From Rhabdophis nuchalis (taxonomy: Eukaryota > Chordata > Lepidosauria > Squamata > Natricidae), in contig CM077648.1 of NCBI GenBank assembly GCA_039707465.1, positions 17,481,619 to 17,545,618 on the forward strand: DNA of 64,000 bases, given 5' to 3'. The position numbers were made by a program, and so were the translations under genes. The number at the start of each line of letters is the position of its first letter. The stretch's first letter is position 1. Below the pieces are notes generated by a model that was not told the origin of the DNA, searched no databases, and worked only from the letters and a program-made list of their open reading frames with translations. This document shows, piece by piece, positions 56,671 through 64,000 of the stretch.

Positions 56671-57834
56671 CAATAACTCTAGTTGATCGCAATTGTTTTG
56701 CTAGATCCAAAATTGTGTTATGCTTGTTTCTTAACTTTAATTATTGCACTTTATTGACTAATATGTCTTTCTGCTTTTGCATAGGCTTTTATTTAATGCC
56801 AGAGAGATAAATAAACCTCTCCTAGTTGCTTTTCTAGTATGCTATACTTTAGATAAGGAAAAATCAGAGGTTAAATTGATAGAAGGAACTAACTCATATT
56901 ACATTAAAAACTCGTCTGTGAAATCCAAGGGCTTGGAATTATAAACTCTGTTATTCCTATAGAAGTACGAAAATGGAGTGATTATTGGATAAACTGTGCT
57001 GTCTCGGCCTCTGTTTTAATGTTATCTATATAAATAAATTTGACTCCAAGAGATATGTTACTCTTATTACAAGTTAACTGGTGTGAAATTACATCTATAT
57101 ATACAGTATATATTACATTTTATTTAATGTAATAAAATAAATTTATTTATTTTTAGGCTATAGAAAACATCAAAGGGTTTTTTTCACCAGAACTAACTCT
57201 GCCATTTCACTGTCAAATGGTGGTTTGTACTTTTATTGGCTTTTTCAAAAGAGGCCGAAATATCATTATTTCAATATTTCTCTTTCCTCATTGTCTTTGA
57301 TAAAATAATTTTTCTGCAAATATAATAAGATGGACCAGATCATTGTCAAGATAAAGGCTTCACTGGCAATGCCATGAAATCAAGGGAAGAATGGATTGGC
57401 TTTTTCTAGTGAGTCAAAAATTGTATTCAACTTGGTTGGTTGGTTTATTTAACTAGCCACTTGTATTTTTCTGCAGTAATATTTTCCTAACAGTTTATGT
57501 CCTCTTTGTAAGATTTTATGTGGTCAGAACTGCCATCATACACTGAGCTTCGTATTTGCTAACTGCTAGTCTGCCATAAACTATGGGCAGGAGGGAGCTG
57601 GAGGGGAGGGAGGGAGGTTGTACCATCTCAAGGTCAAAGTCCTGGGAACAGTTCAAGAATCAGCCCGCCGTTGAAGAGACCGTTCCCAAAACAACATATT
57701 AAAATACAGTTGGGCAATAAGGAACTAGCAGAGGGGAGGAACGGAATGGGGAAAGCTAACTGGGAAGTTTTGGCATGCAAACGTCAGTTTTGCCTTTGCT
57801 ACATTGGATTCTACTTGACTTTTAGTAAAGTATA
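56671..57834. other. Long AT-rich stretch without recognised features
   Basis: A purine-rich block (gggagggagg near 57600) stands out. No gene or element recognised. Confidence 0.45.
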
Positions 57835-57842
57835 CCTTTCAA

Positions 57843-58142
57843 CAGTGGTGGGATTCAAATAATTTAACAACTGGTTCTCTGCCCTAATGACTGGCTGGGT
57901 TGGCGTGGCCATGGTGGGCGTAGCCAGGAGGTGTGACAGATAGCACTCAGCCTTCTGCACCTCCCAGGAGCAAAATCAGCCTGTGCACTACCCCCCGGGC
58001 CCCATTTTGGACTTAGTAGACCTCCCTGTACTTACCTGGGTGCCAAAATGGGGTTTGTGGGGACTCCTGGAAGGGGCAGGACAGTAATAGGTGCCAATAA
58101 TTTAACAGCTGGTTCACCCAAACCGGCTAAATACCACCACTG
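57843..58142 (+). mobile_element. hAT family B
   Basis: Ends CAGTGGTGGGATTCAAAT and TAAATACCACCACTG, perfect flanks cctttcaa. Exactly 300 bp, non-coding, with ggcgtggccatggtgggcgt inside. Confidence 0.93.
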
Positions 58143-58150
58143 CCTTTCAA

Positions 58151-58708
58151 CCTGAATGGAGTCTAGGGTCTTTCTTATCTAAAGGACCAAGCTGGGCCAG
58201 GTCTGACAGTGTGTTTTGTAGTTATACATAACATGATTTTTCACAAAGACAAGGATAGCTTCCTGATAAAGAGATGGCAAGTAGGAAGAATTAATCATCA
58301 CAATCAGCTATCAGTTTAGAAACAGTAAGATGACAGATGCTTGTTCAGGTTGGCTTGACATACAGTATTCGTCAAATTCATTGTTCAGTTAGCCTCTTAC
58401 TCAGTTATTGGAGTTTTACTATAATATTTGGGTCATACAACATATCCCTATTTGCTATAACATGACTTTTGCATTGAGATTGCATTTTACAGCATTAAAA
58501 AACAAGCAGGTTTCACCTATATACTGATTTTGCTAAATGTACTTATTCTCCTTGTACTAGAGAAAAATACAGTAGCTTTTCAATCTTGGATGAAATTGTG
58601 TTTTCCTCTTAACTGACTTTGGTATGTTATTTGCAGCAAAAGGAGTAAGGCTAGAGAAAAAACCAGGGAATAACTCAATATGAGTATCAATCTCACAGAA
58701 GTTGCAGG
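58151..58708. other. Unassigned AT-rich stretch
   Basis: No recognised element or gene. Confidence 0.5.
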
Positions 58709-58716
58709 GCCTAGTT

Positions 58717-59152
58717 CAGTGTTTCTCCATTATTTTCTGTCAGGCCCCCCCTAGGAAGAAGAAAACATTTCGCGCCCCCCCCCCCCCCCCGCGCGACTGT
58801 AAATAGTATCCCCTTCCTTATCCCTGCCGGCCAGTAGAGGGCGCGTCTGCTTTCTGCGTCGTCCAACCTAGCGGTGCTCAAGAGGCACGGCTTCCGGCCG
58901 CTCCTTCTCTGATGCCTTTCTCAGTCGCCTTCGGGCTTTACCTACAGCCGGCGATACAAACGGGGAAATCCAGAGGCACCAAGAGCAGCAGGCGCTGCGT
59001 CTCGAGGCTTGCCTCGATTTGTATAGCCGTGAGTGGCGAAATGGGCTGAGCTGGCGTGTATGTTCGCTGACAAGCCCGAGGTCAAACGCGCCCCCCTTTA
59101 CGGAGCCTCGCACCCCCCCTGGGGGGCGCGCCCCACTATTTGAGAAACGCTG
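58717..59152 (+). mobile_element. hAT family E, CpG-rich
   Basis: Ends CAGTGTTTCTCCAT and TTTGAGAAACGCTG with perfect flanks gcctagtt (central TA). The body is strongly GC- and CpG-rich, with a C run at 58775-58791. The minus frame at 58868-59248 and the plus frame at 59019-59225 are artefacts of GC content. The block could be mistaken for a CpG-island promoter. Confidence 0.93.
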
Positions 59153-59160
59153 GCCTAGTT

Positions 59161-59494
59161 GCAGTTTAAGACAGAATAAACTGGAAATCCTGATAGCTAG
59201 TCCAATAGAAAGAGTTGAGAATTGATATTGTAACCTGCTAAATTGCAAGGAGCCAGAGAGATAGATCAGTCACTGGGGGATGGGCGTTGTCCACACAGGG
59301 AGGATTAAAATGATTATGTGATCAGAAAGTTGAAATCCTGTATCTCCATGTTGTGTGTGTTGGAATACATGTGATGCATGTTAAAAAGCAATGGGTCTTT
59401 GATTGCCCAGTTATACAATCACATTGTCTTTTCTCATTCTGTGTTACACCTCACACCGATAACCCAGATAGTTAGCCCCAAATGCAGAACTATA
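59161..59494. other. Unassigned stretch
   Basis: No recognised element or gene. Confidence 0.5.
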
Positions 59495-59735
59495 TGTGAA
59501 ATCTGTAGAGATTCTCAGTCATCCAGGTCATGGTTGTCCCAAAGGTGCTTTTTCAGGAGGCAAGTGGACTTCCTTGGTTTTTTTTTTTTTGTTTGAAGAC
59601 GTTTCAGTTCTCATCCAAGAAGTTTCTTCAGCTCTGACAGGATAGTGGAGAATGGAAGGATATATATTCCTTGCAGACAGCTGGTCATTTGCATCCTTTT
59701 ACAGGGTTGTTTGGGACAACTATATATGAAGGGAC
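59495..59735. mobile_element. Inverted-repeat element, copy 2 (one arm)
   Basis: Starts gagattctcagtcatccagg and ggttgtcccaaaggtgctt, then gaagacgtttcagttctc, and continues through gcagacagctggtcatttgc. The second arm is largely absent. Confidence 0.75.
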
Positions 59736-59810
59736 TAAAAACATGGTCGAAATACAGAAAAAAATCAGTATGAATCCAAATTGATACTACTAAGTGTAGA
59801 ATGCAAATAC

Positions 59811-59915
59811 TCTACTGTACTGTACTGTACTGTACCCTACTCTTACTCTACTCTACTCTACTCTATTCTATTCTATTCTATTCTATTCTATTCTATTCTA
59901 TTCTATTCTATTCTA
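59811..59915. repeat. (CTGTA)n, (CTACT)n and (ATTCT)n pentamer array
   Basis: Three related pentamers succeed one another, showing stepwise change of the unit. No LINE 3' UTR is visible beside it. Confidence 0.95.
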
Positions 59916-60419
59916 AAGGACCTGATGATTGTTGCAGCAAATTAACAATAGAAGCTCATATGTTTTAGTGTAAGACTACCTAAACCTCTGGCCTATAAAT
60001 AGGGGCAATATAAACTCCTTAGATATTGCACAGGTGAAACGTGTAAGCTTACACTGATCTTCATTCTCCTTTAGTTGTTATAACATTTACACTTTGTATA
60101 ATACATTTATAATACATTGATCTTTCCTGGTCTTTGCCAAATAGAGGGAAAGTGGCTGGCCCAGTCAACCAAGCAATTGTATGTGGCATTTCAAAGGTTA
60201 TCATATCACAGCAAGTGGTTTGACCCAGAAAGAACTCAGAGAGATGAAGATTTCTACCACAGCAGAAAATGCTGAACACATCCATATTGCAAAATAAGTA
60301 TTGTATGTTTTACGTATTTGCAGAGGAAACTTGATCATGCACCTTATACCTTGCCATATTGAGTACCGAGAAATATAATAGAAAGTAAATAAATGAGAGT
60401 GGAGAACATTCAGGTGACT
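59916..60419. other. Unassigned stretch
   Basis: An acceptor-like tract before 60153 is followed by gtggctggcccag, but no exon can be supported. Confidence 0.4.
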
Positions 60420-60421
60420 TG

Positions 60422-60670
60422 TCTATGGAGATTCTCAGTCATCCAAGTCATGGTTGTCCCAAAGGTGCTTTCTCAAAAGGCAACTGGACTTTATTTTTCC
60501 TTAAAAGACAGTTCTCTTCTCATCTACGCAGTTTCTTCAGTTCTGACTCCGAAATCAGAACAGTCAGACCTGAAGAAACTGCTTGGATGAGAAGCGAAAG
60601 GTCTTCAAGGAAAAACAAAGTCCAGTTGCCTTTTTGCATTGAAAGACATTCAGGAGACATCATCTACAGA
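60422..60670. mobile_element. Inverted-repeat element, copy 3
   Basis: Starts ggagattctcagtcatccaa. Left arm 60447-60540 pairs with 60575-60645 (gaagaaactgcttggatgag, gtccagttgcctttt). The frames across it carry WMRSERSSRKNKVQLPF on the right arm, which may be a remnant of a coding end, but the origin is not clear. Confidence 0.78.
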
Positions 60671-61087
60671 AGCGTCCTGAGACAGAACAGAGGATATATT
60701 GCATTATGGTACATTATAGTTGCTAGCAATGAAGAGGGATTCATTCATACTGTTAGGAATATAATCCTAGTGTTGGGTTGGCAATATATATAAGCCATGA
60801 TTGGAATATTGTATCTGTAACTTTAATTGCTACAGTGAGATGTGATTGGCTGCTATTTCCTCAATCAGCCATAAGAGGAACTAAGGAGCCTCCAATTGGA
60901 TCTTCCTTCCAGATGTCATCCCCACTCACCCACTTCTTGTGATGAAATGTAGTCTGGATTTCTGGGAGGGAAGTGCTGTATTCCAGAGGACCAAGAAGGA
61001 GCAAAGTTTAGATAGTTTGGTTGGGATAAAGAGGATCAAGGTAGGTCCTGCCCATACGTTCTCACAATATGTATTTAATTATATAAG
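60671..61087. other. Unassigned stretch
   Basis: No recognised element or gene. Confidence 0.5.
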
Positions 61088-61089
61088 TA

Positions 61090-61573
61090 CCCTGTTTTCC
61101 TGAAAATAAGACCTCCCCAGATAATAAGCCCAATCAGGCTTTTGAGTACATGCGCTAAAATAAGCCCTTCCCTGAAAATAAGCCCTCCCCTAAAATATTT
61201 AAACACATTCACAGCTCGTCCTCACCATTTCCTGCAGGGAAAGGGGGGGCATGTGCCATATGCCCCATGTGCACCTGCCATCCACGTGTAACAGCCTCGC
61301 AGAGGCCACTCCTGCAAACCCTAGCTACTGCACCCCTTCTCTTAGTGGTGGCTGCAAAAACAGTAGCAGGCCCAGAAATGCTACGGCTGGCAAGAGTATG
61401 CCAGAAACACAGACAGAACTTCCAGCCCTCTCTGGATCAGCTGATCCACGCGCTGAGATTAAGGAGCTTCCTGCACCTCAAAAATAGTAAGACCTCCCTG
61501 AAAATAAGGCCAAGCCCTTATTTGGGGGATTCAACAGAAAATAAGACCCTGTCTTATTTTCAGGGAAACACAG
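61090..61573 (-). mobile_element. Mariner-like TIR element, copy 3, long form
   Basis: Ends CCTGTTTTCCTGAAAATAAG and CTTATTTTCAGGGAAACACAG flanked by TA, in the opposite orientation to copies 1 and 2. At 484 bp it is about twice as long, with an extra GC-rich middle (61200-61470). The two frames there have no transposase motif. Confidence 0.85.
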
Positions 61574-61759
61574 TAGGTGTTTTAATTTGGAAAGACTTCT
61601 GTCTATATTAAGAACAATAAAGGAACCTGCTTAGTAGAACTATCTCTGGGTATCCTTGTTTTGGAGGATATTAAAAACTTCCCAATCAAATTTACCTTGG
61701 GATTTTCTTGTGATTCCCATCCAAATATTTTTTACCTATTTTTATTCATCAGTGGATTT

Positions 61760-61932
61760 TAGTTTGTGAACTATTTTTATTGAAAATTTTGATTACAAGA
61801 GCAAAAGCAAATACAACCTGAACTCAGAGAGAAAGGAAGAATAAAAGGTGTGGAAAGAAAAACAAAACAAGAAAAGGAAAAGGGAGAGGTAAGAAATATA
61901 ATAATAATAATAACAATAATAATAACAATAAC

Positions 61933-61971
<39 letters not shown>

Positions 61972-62640
61972 CTTCCAACTTTCATTACAGTAAAGAAACT
62001 TAATAATACTTTGCCCCCTTAAAAAGTTACAAATAAATATTTCTTCTTCCCATAGTCCCTCGCTTATCCTTATGCAAATTGTAAATCCTCAACTTTTCAA
62101 TCCTTGTGTCAGCAAAAAGTTTGGAAAGGGCTACCAGAGCTTTATAAAAACATGTCTTATTTTAACCTTGGTCAATCCAACTTTATATTCCTTCCTTTTA
62201 CTTCTAACTATCTTGATCTTTAATTCATGCAGATGTCATAGGACTTGTTCTCGCTTCAATTTTTCTTCTTCCCATTTCAAAGGCTTCTTCAAGGCTTTAG
62301 CAAATCCTCTTTTGTAAAGCCAATAAAAAGTCATTATTCAGTTCATTTCTCTTGGTTTATCATTTGTATTTTACTTTAATTTCTAAGGCTTTAAACAACT
62401 TCTTTGTCTATTAAAAAGTCCTTATACAGGTCATTCATTTGGGTTTCCACTTTAGTTATCTTTTGTCTTACAATCAATGTTTTTTTAAATTTTCCAGTAT
62501 TTCTGATAATAATATTTCTACAACAGAAAAAAATTGTTTCATGCCTTTATGTTGCAAATCTTTCAAAATATTCTCTTTCACATCTATCATTTGTTCATTA
62601 ACATTTTTGGACATAATCTATCCAAAGAAGCAGATATATT
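61760..62640 (-). pseudogene. L1-like LINE remnant, ORF1 region
   Basis: On the minus strand a frame starts at an ATG at 62612 and reads SKNVNEQMIDVKENILKDLQ, then VVEILLSEILENL before a frameshift, then KITKVETQMNDLYKDFL. The heptad-like spacing of hydrophobic residues fits the coiled coil of L1 ORF1. The element ends near 61765 in caataaaaa. It appears internally deleted, with ORF1 and the 3' end only. Assignment is tentative. Confidence 0.45.
61892..61972. repeat. (AAT)n microsatellite
   Basis: About 80 bp of AAT with a few AAC units. The Tyr-rich minus frame over it is an artefact. Confidence 0.97.
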
Positions 62641-63124
62641 GCTGACATTGTAGCTACTTTGTGATTCCATTCTTCAAAAAACTTCAAATGACATAATATT
62701 TTATATCATACTTCAGTCAAAAAAAATTGGGTTTCTTTTCCTTTTCTGTATAGACTCTTTAGTTCCTTTCATTATCCAGTTTCTGAAATCACGAAATCCT
62801 CAATTTCACTTTCATGAAAGGCTGTTTATTTATGTGATTATTTCCAAAACCATTAGGTAAACACCTAATATTCAAATCTTTTTGTCTTTTAATTCATTTA
62901 CAACTTTTTTAGATCAGAGTCTTATTCAGAATTTTGCTATTTATTTATAACTCTTTACATTCTAATGTCTGTAGTTAATTTTTCTTTTATTCAAGAATGA
63001 TGGTAAACTCACCAGGCAATTTTTAGATTTGTTGGTTTGAAGATCTCTATGAGCTTTAGAATAGCTAAAATGAAATTTCTTAAAGTGCTGAGAAAGAGAG
63101 GCCAGTGTATTCATAGAACCAGTC
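62641..63124. other. Unassigned AT-rich stretch
   Basis: Possibly more of the L1-like 5' region on the minus strand; nothing diagnostic. Confidence 0.4.
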
Positions 63125-63126
63125 TA

Positions 63127-63505
63127 CAGGTAGTCCTTAACTTATGACTACAACTGAGCCCAAAATTTCTGTTGTTAAGTGAGACATTTGTTGTGAATTT
63201 TGCCCCATTTTATGACCTTTTTTTCATAGTTGTTTTAAGCGAATCACTGCAGTGATAATTTAGTAACCTGGTTGTTAAGTGAATCTGACTTCCCCATTGA
63301 TTTTGCTTGTCAGAAGGTTGCAAAAGGTGACCACATGATGTTGGGACACAGCAACGGTCATAAATATGAACCAACTGCCAAACATTTGAATTTTGATTAC
63401 ACGATCATGGAGATGCTGCAAAGCTTATATCTGTGAAAAACAGTCATACAGTAAGTCACATTTTTCAGTGCAGTTGCAACTTTGAATGACTAAACAAACT
63501 CTTCT
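63127..63505 (-). mobile_element. MITE family F
   Basis: Starts CAGGTAGTCCTTAACTTATG after TA and contains the full body in the same orientation as 26685. The far end decays near 63505, where another repeat begins. Confidence 0.82.
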
Positions 63506-64000
63506 GAAAATTTGGGTGTGTCTTATACTTTGAATGTAGCCCCACCCACCTGCCCACCCGCTCCCCCACTGCCCCCGACCCTTTGGCCTCTGCACGTCCT
63601 CTTCCTGGCTGCAGAGATTGCCACAGACAATGGCTTGCATTTTTGGGCTCCACGCCTCGCGTTTTCCGCCTCCAAATGTTTCGTTTGAGATCCCTTCAGG
63701 TCTGCTGGGATCACCCGAGCATATTGCCGCTGATCACCATTTTTCGGATGGCGATTGGAGCACTTGGGGGCTGAAAATGCGAGGCGCGGAGCCCAAAATG
63801 GCAAACTGGAACAGCTGCTGCCTTCTCTTAACTCTTCAGCGCTTTGCCTGCTTTATTAATTGCAGCTCCCTGCGATGATCAGCTGTGCTTTAGCAGCTGT
63901 TTTTCAGGCCCAATGAGATGCATGCATGCTCGTTCCCAACCAGCAAACGAATGTGCTGAAGTTGTGCTGAAGGGCGCTAGCCAGATGAATACCTGCTAGG
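63506..64000. other. Unidentified GC-richer repeat-like block, cut by window end
   Basis: Begins gaaaatttgggtgtgtctta, resembling a terminal repeat of a DNA transposon, followed by a GC-richer body. No matching second end is in the window. Overlapping frames on both strands have no domain. Confidence 0.35.

Noticed and set aside
58868..59248. 126-codon frame on the minus strand
   Set aside because: Product of the GC-rich body of a hAT with clean ends and target duplication; it runs out of the element into flanking DNA.
1..64000. A novel multi-gene system such as a defence or biosynthetic cluster
   Set aside because: No clustered, co-oriented open frames with recognisable domains exist; the window is transposon-rich vertebrate non-coding DNA.

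Overview
The window is repeat-packed, AT-leaning vertebrate nuclear DNA, most likely from a squamate reptile and probably a snake. The reasons are the mix of elements: CR1 and L2 3' ends, a BovB (RTE) LINE piece, Sauria-type tRNA SINEs whose tail is an ACCTTT-like hexamer, LINE tails that run into (AATAG)n or (ATTCT)n arrays, four solo LTRs, and a very large population of short hAT transposons. The organism call is inference from repeat content. No bacterial, plasmid or CRISPR-type feature is present.

I see no convincing protein-coding gene. Almost every open frame over 60 codons lies inside a transposable element or a microsatellite. The one segment that looks like a possible host exon is 35750-35846 (97 bp, acceptor-like and donor-like ends, one open frame), held at low confidence. 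The window is best read as intergenic DNA or part of a large intron.

Layout. 1-10 kb: hAT copies, a Sauria SINE half, a perfect 51-bp-arm palindrome at 1898-2003 and a 41-bp minisatellite inside a hAT. 10-20 kb: nested hATs, a solo LTR, a mariner-like element, a BovB fragment and a full-length Sauria SINE with a 15-bp target duplication. 20-30 kb: CR1, L1 and Tigger-like elements, then a deep nest at 26685-28988 (a MITE split by a hAT that is itself split by an L2, and split again by an LTR that carries a palindromic hAT). 30-40 kb: more LTR, L2 and hAT, a Helitron-like element, the candidate exon, and a 632-bp insert flanked by 17-bp direct repeats. 40-54 kb: tail-to-tail SINEs, a (TTCC)n array, L2-in-hAT nests, an R4/Dong-like LINE remnant and a solo LTR. 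54-64 kb: CR1 copies (one with an inverted 5' end), three copies of an inverted-repeat element, a CpG-rich hAT, an L1 ORF1-like remnant and a truncated unidentified repeat at the window end.

The main story is about transposons. At least 26 hAT-like copies fall into two groups by target-site duplication. Families A, C, D and E use 8-bp duplications with central TA; family B (17 copies, CAGNGGTGG ends) does not. Nesting orders many insertions in time, and several microsatellites sit at LINE tails or at fixed places inside hATs, which shows how they were seeded. Family names are from recognition of ends and remnant peptides without any database search.
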